From positions 1 through 6,593 of the forward strand of contig JBGPCQ010000167.1 in the NCBI GenBank assembly GCA_041481895.1: a DNA stretch of 6,593 nucleotides, read 5' to 3'. The DNA is from JAMPXD01 sp041481895 (GTDB lineage: Bacteria; Desulfobacterota; Desulfuromonadia; Geobacterales; Geobacteraceae). A model generated the notes under the pieces. It was not told the origin of the DNA and searched no databases. It saw nothing but the letters and a program-made list of their open reading frames with translations. Shown one piece after another: positions 1 through 6,058 of this stretch. The translations under genes and the position numbers were made by a program. The stretch's first letter is position 1. Each line of letters opens with the position of its first letter.

Positions 1-1
1 C

Positions 2-1708
2 ATGGTCAAGGGGATGAACGAAGGCTCCCATTACGATATCAATTCATGCGGCAAATGCCATTCGGTCGGGTACGCCCAGTACTCCAGCGCCGTCAAGGCC
101 GGCGGCTTCAAGGAGACGATTAACGCTTCCAAGTTCACCAATGCCTCCTTCCTGCAACATTTTGGACCGTTAAGTGACGGCAAGTTCTTCAAGGGCTTTC
201 CTCAGGTGCTGCGCGTCTCCGAAATACAGTGCGAGACCTGCCATGGCCCGAACGGCGGCGCCCATGCGATCGGCACCCCGGACTCCATTTCATCACGTTT
301 CAGCGTTGCCTCGGACGTCTGCGGCGTCTGCCACGGCGAGCCGCTGCGCCATGGACGCTTCCAGGAATGGCGCGAGAGCGGCCACGGCGACTTCAAAACC
401 GCCATGGGCGAAGGGGTCTCCGGCGTTACTGTTGCAACTCCAACGGGTACCGGCCCCAACGTCAACTGCGCCGGCTGCCATTCCGGCCAGGGGTTCCCGC
501 TTTTGCTCGCCCAACTCCAGGGGGGGAATCCTCTCCGGACGCTCACTCCCGCGAATGTTGCCGCTCTTGGCTTCCTGCGGACCGACAACGTCCAGCCGCA
601 GACATGCGCCACCTGCCACCCGGTGCATAACCCCGGCAAACAGCCCGGCCTGGTGGGCAACATCGTCATCCTGCGGGGTGACTACCAGTCGGGCGGCGCC
701 TTCGACGGCACCACCCCGCTCCTTCCGGCAGGCTTCCAGGCAAACGGCGTCGGCAAGGGAGCTCTCTGCATCACCTGCCACAACTCCCGCAACGGCGGCG
801 TAGGCGCCTTCCCCAACGGCACAGCCACTCCGCATCAAGACGGCGACCTCAACTTCGGCGCTCTCACCGCGTATAGCGGTCCGCACGAGGCGTGCCAGGG
901 GGACGTGCTGATGGGGCGCAACTCCTATTACTTCTCCAGCTCCGTCGTCGGCGAAGACCTGAACCTCCCCAACTTCGTCAAAGTTCCGCAGCTCGGTGAA
1001 CGCTCCAGGCACTCCTTCCTGGCCGATGCCTGCGTCACCTGCCATCTGGAGAAGTCTCCCACCGATCCGGCGCTCGGCTATCCTCCGGGCCTTGCCGGGG
1101 CAGGGACCAACCATACCTTTAACATCGTCACCGACAAGACCAGGCCGGCGGCGGACCAGATCAACGCTCTCTGCAGCCTGTGCCACGGCGCTTTCGACGG
1201 CACCGGTGTTCAGAAGTCATTCGATGTGGCCTATAATGAACTGCTCAAGGCCGCCGCGAATGCGGTCCTGAAGATTAAATTCGGCACAGTAGGAGTCGGG
1301 ACCAATATTCCCAATGCTCCCGCCGGCACCAGGCTGGTCTTCATCCCGGGGCGCACCCCGCAGGTGAGCGTCAGCGTCGATGGCGGGCTTACCTTCGGCG
1401 CCGCAACAAGCGTGAGCACGTATCTCACCGCCGCTCCGGCAGCCGTTGGGACAGCGAACACCGGTCCGATCGTCGGCGGCTTCCAGAGGGACCTGGCAAA
1501 GGCAAACTGGAATATCAGCCTGATAGCGCCGAAGTATAATGCCACGTTCGGCGGCCTTTCCTATGACGACGGAACAAACATTCTCAGCAACCTGGCTGTT
1601 CCGACTTCAACTGTAGGCGTGGCCGGCGACCAGAGCAAGGGGGTCCATAATCCATCGTTTACCTTCAATGTGATCAATGTGACGTCAACCAGGCTGAACG
1701 CACTTTAG
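2..1708 (+). CDS. Multihaem c-type cytochrome, 5'-truncated (8 CxxCH motifs in window)
   Basis: This is the C-terminal 568 residues of a large multihaem cytochrome c, expected to act outside the cytoplasm in respiratory or extracellular electron transfer. The frame is open to the window edge and shows no signal peptide, so the Met at base 2 is probably internal and further haems may lie upstream. Eight CxxCH sites are visible, starting at residues 16, 77, 107, 156, 202, 256, 344 and 391. Eleven other histidines (10, 53, 88, 117, 128, 209, 278, 295, 337, 371, 549) could serve as distal ligands. Residues 396-568 hold no haem motif; they contain an Asp-box-like SVDGGLTF (458-465) and end with a GVHNPSF stretch whose His549 is the only His after 371. 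A stop at 1706-1708 is followed by a hairpin. The family resembles large cytochromes of porin-cytochrome clusters, but I cannot name an orthologue or say whether it is periplasmic or surface-exposed. Confidence 0.93.
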   Translation: MVKGMNEGSHYDINSCGKCHSVGYAQYSSAVKAGGFKETINASKFTNASFLQHFGPLSDGKFFKGFPQVLRVSEIQCETCHGPNGGAHAIGTPDSISSRFSVASDVCGVCHGEPLRHGRFQEWRESGHGDFKTAMGEGVSGVTVATPTGTGPNVNCAGCHSGQGFPLLLAQLQGGNPLRTLTPANVAALGFLRTDNVQPQTCATCHPVHNPGKQPGLVGNIVILRGDYQSGGAFDGTTPLLPAGFQANGVGKGALCITCHNSRNGGVGAFPNGTATPHQDGDLNFGALTAYSGPHEACQGDVLMGRNSYYFSSSVVGEDLNLPNFVKVPQLGERSRHSFLADACVTCHLEKSPTDPALGYPPGLAGAGTNHTFNIVTDKTRPAADQINALCSLCHGAFDGTGVQKSFDVAYNELLKAAANAVLKIKFGTVGVGTNIPNAPAGTRLVFIPGRTPQVSVSVDGGLTFGAATSVSTYLTAAPAAVGTANTGPIVGGFQRDLAKANWNISLIAPKYNATFGGLSYDDGTNILSNLAVPTSTVGVAGDQSKGVHNPSFTFNVINVTSTRLNAL

Positions 1709-1726
1709 TCCGTGCTGTCGTTCAAT

Positions 1727-1756
1727 CGGCGGGTCCTCCGGGACCCGCCGCATTTT
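1727..1756 (+). terminator. Intergenic hairpin, possible partial terminator or attenuator
   Basis: A perfect 10-bp GC-rich inverted repeat (1727-1736 with 1741-1750) closes a TCCG tetraloop. It is followed by CATTTTAT, so only four consecutive T residues. It starts 18 nt after the stop of the large cytochrome gene and ends 40 nt before the foldase start codon. The stem is strong but the T-tract is poor, so it may terminate only partly, or may protect the 3' end of the upstream message while letting the downstream genes be read. Confidence 0.6.
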
Positions 1757-1790
1757 ATCCTCTGATCAATTACGCTTTAAGGACGTTCGC

Positions 1791-2636
1791 ATGGTCATGC
1801 TGAAACTGCTTTTCACCGGCCTCTTCGTGGCAACACTATTCTTTGCGGGATGCAATGGAAAACCTCAGCAATCTCAGACCGGACAGGGTTCCAAGGTGCT
1901 GGCCAGGGTCAACGGAACTCCCCTGACCCCGGGAGATGTCGCGTTCCGCCTGGAACTGGCTCACGGCAACAAGCCCCAATACGGGGATAAATCCATCGAC
2001 GATATCATCAACCAGGAGTTACTCTACCAACAGGGCCTGAAACTCGGACTGGACAAGGACCCTTCATACATCAGAAAGTTCGGAAAGCCCGACGGAGCAC
2101 CTTCCGGCGCCAGAAGACTGGAGATGGCACGCCGGGTTTTCAATACGCAAATCGCGTCGCATATCGACGTGAGCTATCTGGACGGCAAGGAGTATTACGA
2201 CAAGCATGAAGAGAGGATATCCACCGAACTTCATCTGCACATGATAAAAGCCGACAAGAGGGCGGATGCCGAGGAGGCGCTGAAGAAGATTCGAAGCGGC
2301 GCAGCCTTTGAATCGGCCGCCCAGTCGATGATGGGAAGCGTCCTTGTCAACGGGCGCAAGCCATGGGACCTGGGTTTTGTCAAATGGGAGAATATTCCCG
2401 TCGATTTCGAAGAACAGATTTACGCATTGAAGCCTGGCGAGGTGAGCAATATCCTGGGTTCGCAGCCGACAGGGTTTCAGATCGTCAAGATGATTGAAAG
2501 CCGAAAAGCCCCTAAGACGAATTATCCAGGCATCTCAGCGATCGTTATGAACCACCTCCGCGACATGAAACTGCTGACGGCTTACAATACGTACGTAGAA
2601 AATCTGAGAAAAAATGCAAAAATTGAGAAATTCTAG
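1791..2636 (+). CDS. Lipoprotein peptidyl-prolyl cis-trans isomerase, SurA/PpiC (parvulin) type
   Basis: A 281-residue periplasmic foldase or chaperone. Residues 1-20 form a lipoprotein signal (hydrophobic stretch, then FAGC with Cys21 as the lipidation site). Asn22 follows the Cys, so there is no Asp inner-membrane retention signal. Residues 36-95 match the SurA-type N-terminal chaperone segment: a VLARVNGTPL strand, then a helix with DDIINQELLYQQGLKLGL. Residues 144-238 fit a parvulin rotamase domain, ending in the typical LKPGEVSNI...GFQIVKMIE pattern; the C-terminal helix (245-281) would pack back on the N-domain. The ATG at 1791 has an AAGGA ribosome site at 1779-1783 with 7-nt spacing, which favours it over the ATG at 1797. 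The barrel gene follows after 15 nt, suggesting it assists that barrel or the neighbouring cytochromes. Catalytic isomerase activity is not assured, since many SurA-like proteins are mainly chaperones. Confidence 0.9.
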   Translation: MVMLKLLFTGLFVATLFFAGCNGKPQQSQTGQGSKVLARVNGTPLTPGDVAFRLELAHGNKPQYGDKSIDDIINQELLYQQGLKLGLDKDPSYIRKFGKPDGAPSGARRLEMARRVFNTQIASHIDVSYLDGKEYYDKHEERISTELHLHMIKADKRADAEEALKKIRSGAAFESAAQSMMGSVLVNGRKPWDLGFVKWENIPVDFEEQIYALKPGEVSNILGSQPTGFQIVKMIESRKAPKTNYPGISAIVMNHLRDMKLLTAYNTYVENLRKNAKIEKF

Positions 2637-2637
2637 G

Positions 2638-2645
2638 AAGGAGGG
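2638..2645 (+). promoter_or_regulatory. Ribosome binding site supporting a TTG start for the barrel gene
   Basis: AAGGAGGG lies 6 nt upstream of TTG 2652, immediately after the foldase stop codon. It is a near-perfect Shine-Dalgarno sequence. The nearby ATG at 2647 is in another frame and stops after two codons, so the TTG is the credible start. Confidence 0.75.
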
Positions 2646-2651
2646 AATGTC

Positions 2652-3983
2652 TTGAAAAGCCATCATACGAGGAAGTTACGATGCGCGCTACCCTTTGCTC
2701 TGCGTATGGTCGGGGGGATCGCGGCCGTCTGCTCGCTGTTGGCCGGCGCGCCGGCCATAACGCATGCCGCCTCCCTTTCAGGGGAATCGGACACTATTTT
2801 CCGGATGGGACTGTCAACTTCGGAAAAGCGAAACCTCTATCCGGCCTACGAGTACCTGCGGCTTTCTCTGACGGACATCGATGACAAAGGCGCCGTTTCA
2901 TTCTATTTCGGCGGGTGGGGACGTGTGGATCTTGCCGACAGGAGTACCGACAAATATGCGGACGGCGACCTCCAGTATGGGTACCTCAGTTACCGGGGGA
3001 AACAGAATAATCTGCTGATCAACCTGGGGCGTCAGTTCGTTACTGAAGGTGTGGCGGCCGAAAGATTCGATGGCGTTTATCTGCGTAATGATTTCGCCGC
3101 AGGCTTTGGTGGAGCTCTATTTGCCGGTGCGGCCGTTGAAACCGAGCCGAACTTCAAGGGGGAGTCCTTCGTCTACGGCGGCCGGATTACTCACAGCATG
3201 CCCAAGTATTACTCAATCGGTCTCAGCGCCGTGAAGACCGACAACAGTAACGGCACTTCCAGGGAGGTGGAAGGGGTCGATCTCTGGCTCCATCCCCTCA
3301 AGCAGATCGAGGCCGTGGGAAGGTCATCCTATAACTCGACCACATCGGGATGGATGGAGCATGCCTACACGATAACCTACGCTCCCCTCGATAGCCTGCG
3401 GATCAATGCCGATCTCTCCAACATCAATTACAAAGACTATTTTTTCCATATGACCACCAGTGCCCTCAGCCTTACCAACGGGATACTCAATCCCAACGAG
3501 AAGGTCCTTGCTCTCGGCGGGAGCATTGCGTACACACCAATCAAGAGTCTCACCATTGCCGCCGACTACAAGAACTACGACTATGAAATCTCAAGAAACG
3601 CCACCAAGTATGGCGGAAAGGCCACGTTCTCGCTTCCAGCCTCCTTTGTGGCCGGCTTCGCGATACACCGGATGGACGGGCAACAGGACAGGCTGAGGTA
3701 TAGCGAGTATCGTGCGTTTGCATCGAAAAAAATCGACAAGCTTGATCTCACGGCCGACTTCTTCGACGTGAATTATGACAAAAGCATCAATGGCATAAAG
3801 AACACGTATTCCATCTCCGGGGCCGCGTCGTACAGACTTACCGAGAATTTCAAAATCTCCGCAAATGTCGATTACTCGAAAAATCCCAATTTTGACAATG
3901 AAGTGAAGGGATTCGTCAAAATTACCTATGCCTTTAATATGAAGTCCGGTGCTGAAAAGGGGGCGAAGAGTGAAAAATACTAA
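2652..3983 (+). CDS. Outer-membrane beta-barrel protein, porin-cytochrome conduit type
   Basis: A 443-residue outer-membrane protein starting at TTG. Residues 1-39 are a signal peptide: a basic N-terminus, a hydrophobic core at about 19-37, and a THA/AS cleavage site. The mature part is a long series of short alternating amphipathic strands separated by turns and loops rich in D, N, G and S. I count roughly 20 candidate strands, the last being GFVKITYAF (420-428). A GRQFVTEGVAAERFDGVYLR segment at 126-145 resembles the conserved stretch seen in barrels of Geobacter conduits. There are no CxxCH motifs, so it carries no haem itself. Unusually, about 15 charged residues follow the terminal Phe. 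The gene sits between a periplasmic foldase and two lipoprotein cytochromes, which suggests a sheath holding a cytochrome wire across the outer membrane. A simple substrate porin is the main alternative. Confidence 0.85.
   Translation: MKSHHTRKLRCALPFALRMVGGIAAVCSLLAGAPAITHAASLSGESDTIFRMGLSTSEKRNLYPAYEYLRLSLTDIDDKGAVSFYFGGWGRVDLADRSTDKYADGDLQYGYLSYRGKQNNLLINLGRQFVTEGVAAERFDGVYLRNDFAAGFGGALFAGAAVETEPNFKGESFVYGGRITHSMPKYYSIGLSAVKTDNSNGTSREVEGVDLWLHPLKQIEAVGRSSYNSTTSGWMEHAYTITYAPLDSLRINADLSNINYKDYFFHMTTSALSLTNGILNPNEKVLALGGSIAYTPIKSLTIAADYKNYDYEISRNATKYGGKATFSLPASFVAGFAIHRMDGQQDRLRYSEYRAFASKKIDKLDLTADFFDVNYDKSINGIKNTYSISGAASYRLTENFKISANVDYSKNPNFDNEVKGFVKITYAFNMKSGAEKGAKSEKY
3957..3963 (+). promoter_or_regulatory. 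Ribosome binding site choosing GTG 3970 for the pentahaem gene
   Basis: AAGGGGG lies 6 nt before the in-frame GTG at 3970. An alternative GTG at 3949 has no purine-rich site at a useful distance and would add seven mostly basic residues (MLKRGRR) in front of the signal peptide. The site lies inside the 3' end of the barrel gene. Confidence 0.65.
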
Positions 3984-4410
3984 AATCCTCATGATAATAA
4001 TGGTCCCGTTGTTTGCATGTTTGCTCTACGCCTGCGCCAATACCAACAGCATGTACAAGGCACATCCCAGCGAGGTGCAGGGGCTTCCTGACTGCACGGA
4101 GTGCCATACCGACAACTGGGCAGCGCTTAATCACAAGGCGGTCGGTTTTTACGAAAAACACAGGTACTATGCCGAGCAACAGAAGTTTGCCTGCTCTGTC
4201 TGTCATGAAGAATCCTTCTGTGCCGATTGCCACGCCCACAAGGAAGAAATCAAGCCGAGCGACAAGTATAAGGATTCCCCGGAACGGGCGCTGCCTCACC
4301 GTGGCGACTACCTCAATCAGCACAAGATTGACGGCAGGATTGATCCTGTCTCGTGTGCGAAGTGCCACGGCAGAACGAACAACGAGAGGTGCAAAGAATG
4401 TCACAGATAA
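3970..4410 (+). CDS. Pentahaem c-type cytochrome lipoprotein
   Basis: A 146-residue small cytochrome, read from GTG 3970 (GTG 3949 would give 153 residues). Residues 5-21 are hydrophobic and lead to LYAC, so Cys22 is the probable lipid anchor. Five CxxCH motifs start at residues 42, 75, 84, 129 and 141. Six additional histidines (32, 55, 64, 90, 110, 118) are enough for bis-His ligation of all five haems. Motifs are dense: five haems in about 125 mature residues. The start overlaps the barrel gene by 14 nt and the end overlaps the next lipoprotein gene by 13 nt, so translation is probably coupled. The size, five haems and a lipid anchor recall the small lipoprotein cytochrome of Geobacter ext-type clusters; that comparison is from memory and needs a search. 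It is likely an outer-membrane-anchored partner passing electrons to or from the conduit. Confidence 0.92.
   Translation: MKNTKILMIIMVPLFACLLYACANTNSMYKAHPSEVQGLPDCTECHTDNWAALNHKAVGFYEKHRYYAEQQKFACSVCHEESFCADCHAHKEEIKPSDKYKDSPERALPHRGDYLNQHKIDGRIDPVSCAKCHGRTNNERCKECHR
4384..4389 (+). promoter_or_regulatory. Ribosome binding site choosing ATG 4398
   Basis: GAGAGG lies 8 nt upstream of ATG 4398, within the last codons of the pentahaem gene. It supports ATG 4398 over the upstream in-frame GTG at 4353, which would place 15 polar residues before the lipoprotein signal peptide. Confidence 0.6.
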
Positions 4411-4994
4411 AAAAAACGTCTCTTGCGCTTGGAATGCTGCTGTTAATGACTGTTCTTATCCTTCCCGGATGTGGGGATAGAAATTCGCAGTCCAACTTTG
4501 ATGCCCAGAGCGGCCAGCACACTGCCGGATGGCTGCCGGCAGGCCATAAGGTGGCTGCAGAGATCAACATTCTGGCGTGTACGGATTGCCATGGGGATGA
4601 TTTTAAGGGGGGCATATCTAAGGTCGCCTGTACCCGGTGCCACCTGGGCAACCAGCGGGAGGTTCACCCCCTGCAGTGGGGGCAATTTGCCTACGCCCTG
4701 CACGGGAGCTTTGTCGATCTTAATGGCACGACCTCTTGTGCCAATGTGGTATGCCACGGGACCAACCTCGATGGTGTCGGCGGGTCCGGTCCGTCATGCA
4801 CGAGTTGCCATCTGGGCGGCACCACCTCGGCGCATCCCCTGCCGTGGAACGTCGATATAACTCTTCATGCCGGTTTTGTGGGGCAGAACGGCACCTCTGC
4901 CTGCCGTAACGCCGTCTGCCACGGGGCGAACCTGCAGGGGGTCTTCCTGAGCGGACCAAGTTGCAACGTCTGCCATAATTTTGTCTTGCCATAA
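4398..4994 (+). CDS. CxxxxCH...CxxCH-repeat multihaem cytochrome lipoprotein
   Basis: A 198-residue lipoprotein. The signal is MSQIKKTS plus a hydrophobic run and LPGC, with Cys25 lipidated. The mature protein is three di-haem modules: CxxCH at 61-65 and 78-82; CxxxxCH at 114-120 with CxxCH at 134-138; CxxxxCH at 169-175 with CxxCH at 189-193. Modules 2 and 3 are clear repeats: a HPLxW segment, an LHxxF segment, NGT, Cys-x4-CHGxNLxGV, then SGPSCxxCH. Module 1 is divergent. Six histidines outside the motifs (41, 50, 90, 102, 146, 157) occur as two per module, matching six haems. The repeat is the family known as the Geobacter CxxxxCH...CXXCH domain (TIGR01904); whether CxxxxCH binds haem in this protein is inference. 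It is the last gene before the terminator and overlaps the pentahaem gene by 13 nt. It probably is a terminal, outer-membrane-attached electron carrier. Confidence 0.92.
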   Translation: MSQIKKTSLALGMLLLMTVLILPGCGDRNSQSNFDAQSGQHTAGWLPAGHKVAAEINILACTDCHGDDFKGGISKVACTRCHLGNQREVHPLQWGQFAYALHGSFVDLNGTTSCANVVCHGTNLDGVGGSGPSCTSCHLGGTTSAHPLPWNVDITLHAGFVGQNGTSACRNAVCHGANLQGVFLSGPSCNVCHNFVLP

Positions 4995-5015
4995 TTTCCC
5001 GAGCCGCTTGCAACG

Positions 5016-5046
5016 AAAAGCCCCGGAATGCTCCGGGGCTTTTTTT
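5016..5046 (+). terminator. Strong intrinsic terminator of the cytochrome cluster
   Basis: A perfect 12-bp stem (5016-5027 with 5032-5043) encloses a 4-nt loop (ATGC) and runs into a T-tract at 5040-5046. The core is GCCCCGGA/TCCGGGGC flanked by A:T pairs. It begins 21 nt after the stop of the last cytochrome gene. The A-run on the left arm means it could also work on the - strand for the convergent ubiE gene. Confidence 0.92.
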
Positions 5047-5051
5047 GTGCC

Positions 5052-5074
5052 CGGCGCGAGCCGCTGTTTTTTTT
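5052..5074 (+). terminator. Possible backup terminator
   Basis: A short CGGC/GCCG stem (5052-5055 with 5060-5063) has a GCGA (GNRA-type) tetraloop and is followed within three bases by eight T residues (5067-5074). The 4-bp stem is weak alone. Just after the strong terminator it may catch read-through. Confidence 0.3.
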
Positions 5075-5129
5075 AAAGTGTGAACGGATAGGCGGGGAAA
5101 ATCAGAAAATGCGAGGCGTTGCAGGTGCC

Positions 5130-5837
5130 TTACTTCTCTCCCACATAGACGGTGGCGATGCCGCCGGTCTGGTCGAAGAGCCGTAAGTTTCTGAAGCCGG
5201 CTTGGAGCATCAAGGCTTTAAACTCCTCACGGGAAGGGAATTCTAGCACCGACTCGGGGAGGTATCGGTAGGCGCTCTGTTTGGAGAAGAGACCACCGAT
5301 GGCCGGCAGGACCTTGAGGAAATAGAAGAGATAGATCGCCCGGAAAAGCGGTGAGGTTGGGGTGGAGAATTCCAGAATTATCGCCCGTCCTCCGGGATAG
5401 AGGACTCGGTTCATCTCTTTGAGTCCCTGGAGTCGGTCCACAACATTCCTGATGCCGAAGGCGATAGTAATGGCGTCAAACTGCGCATCGGGGAAAGGTA
5501 ATGCTTCACAGGGGGCTATTTCGAAGGTTATCCGTCCGGCGTAGGGGGAAGCAGCCACCTTTTGCCTGCCAATCTCAACCATTTCTCGGCTGACGTCGGC
5601 GCCGACAATCATGATGTCCGAAGATGTCTGTCGGGCTACCTCCAGGGCGATGTCTCCCGTCCCGGTGGCAATGTCGAGGACCCGGCCATCGGTGGGTGCC
5701 TGGATCTGACTCACTGCAAAGCGCCTCCAGCGGCGGTCGATCCCGAGGCTCAAGAGTCGATTGAGGAAGTCGTAGCGCGGGGCGATAGTGTCAAACATCT
5801 CACGGATACGCTCCCCCTTCTCTGACAGTTTATACAT
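5130..5837 (-). CDS. ubiE: Demethylmenaquinone (2-polyprenyl-benzoquinol) methyltransferase
   Basis: A 235-residue SAM-dependent C-methyltransferase, full length for UbiE/MenG. It performs the last step of menaquinone synthesis, methylating demethylmenaquinone; in organisms that make ubiquinone it also acts there. The first family signature is at 22-37 (YDFLNRLLSLGIDRRW). The SAM-binding motif I, VLDIATGTGD, is at 53-62; an acidic GADVS follows at 79-83; AFGIRNV is at 126-132; the second signature, RVLYPGGRAIILEFS, is at 144-158; and YRYLPESVLEFP is at 190-201. The ATG at 5837 is preceded by AAGG (5849-5852) with an 11-nt gap, or GAG nearer the start, so the ribosome site is moderate. It is convergent with the cytochrome cluster and divergent from cdaA, so it is not in either operon. 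In an anaerobic cytochrome-rich bacterium the menaquinone product would supply electrons to the cytochromes. Whether it is called menG or ubiE depends on naming only. Confidence 0.96.
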   Translation of the reverse strand: MYKLSEKGERIREMFDTIAPRYDFLNRLLSLGIDRRWRRFAVSQIQAPTDGRVLDIATGTGDIALEVARQTSSDIMIVGADVSREMVEIGRQKVAASPYAGRITFEIAPCEALPFPDAQFDAITIAFGIRNVVDRLQGLKEMNRVLYPGGRAIILEFSTPTSPLFRAIYLFYFLKVLPAIGGLFSKQSAYRYLPESVLEFPSREEFKALMLQAGFRNLRLFDQTGGIATVYVGEK

Positions 5838-5902
5838 AATTTACTCTACCTTTTTTATGCCAAAAATGTTATTAGTACACTATTTATCGGTGCGCAACCG
5901 GA

Positions 5903-5950
5903 CAGTAAAAATAAATTTTTAACATACTACTGGTTGGCTTGCCAGTAAAA
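5903..5950. repeat. 8-bp direct repeat CAGTAAAA, 40 bp apart
   Basis: CAGTAAAA occurs at 5903-5910 and again at 5943-5950. A 40-bp interval is close to four helical turns, as might suit two sites on one face of DNA. Eight bases in AT-rich DNA can recur by chance. Confidence 0.4.
5928..5947. repeat. Inverted repeat TACTGG-N8-CCAGTA, possible operator
   Basis: Perfect 6-bp arms (5928-5933 and 5942-5947) with an 8-nt spacer form a dyad of 20 bp. The size suits a dimeric regulator, and the position lies between two divergent genes. The second arm overlaps the second CAGTAAAA copy. No regulator family is recognisable from the motif. Confidence 0.45.
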
Positions 5951-5965
5951 TTTTCTGTGGCGGCA

Positions 5966-5986
5966 GCCAATTAACAGATGATTGGC
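5966..5986. repeat. Inverted repeat GCCAAT-N9-ATTGGC
   Basis: Perfect 6-bp arms (5966-5971 and 5981-5986) with a 9-nt spacer lie 73 nt upstream of the likely cdaA start. It could be an operator half-site pair or a weak RNA hairpin in the cdaA leader. It has no T-tract, so it is not a terminator. Confidence 0.4.
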
Positions 5987-6045
5987 GAAGTCGGGAATGT
6001 TCTCTCCCCTTTTTCCGCTGCACCATGAAACAAGATCTGACAACC

Positions 6046-6051
6046 GAGGAG
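6046..6051 (+). promoter_or_regulatory. Ribosome binding site deciding the TTG start of cdaA
   Basis: GAGGAG sits 7 nt upstream of TTG 6059. The only in-frame upstream stop is TGA 6038-6040, so the start must fall between there and the conserved FRPQDIVD segment. TTG is the sole credible initiator in that short interval. Confidence 0.75.
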
Positions 6052-6058
6052 TTGGCCG

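Larger units (their letters stand above)
5838..6058. other. Divergent intergenic region between ubiE and cdaA
   Basis: This 221-nt stretch is AT-rich near ubiE and must carry the ubiE promoter and probably the cdaA promoter. I see no strong -35/-10 pair. A weak ubiE candidate on the - strand is TTTACT (5905-5910) with GATAAA about 15 nt on. The region holds two inverted repeats and one direct repeat, listed separately. No coding frame is convincing in it: a short + frame from ATG 6025 runs out of register with cdaA. Confidence 0.6.

Noticed and set aside
229..803. Overlapping + strand frames inside the large cytochrome gene
   Set aside because: They are rich in Arg, Ser and Pro, as expected for shifted frames of GC-rich DNA, and lack domains or ribosome sites.
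293..1186. Long antisense open frame (297 codons) opposite the large cytochrome gene
   Set aside because: It mirrors a GC-rich coding strand; the + frame has eight CxxCH motifs, and the antisense product has no recognisable motif.
1709..1790. Possible c-di-GMP (GEMM) riboswitch, common before cytochrome genes in Geobacter
   Set aside because: The gap is only 82 nt and is largely the simple hairpin; I see no GEMM core sequence or tetraloop-receptor arrangement.
3934..4404. Antisense open frame opposite the pentahaem gene
   Set aside because: The + strand frame has a lipobox and five CxxCH motifs; the antisense frame has no credible domain.
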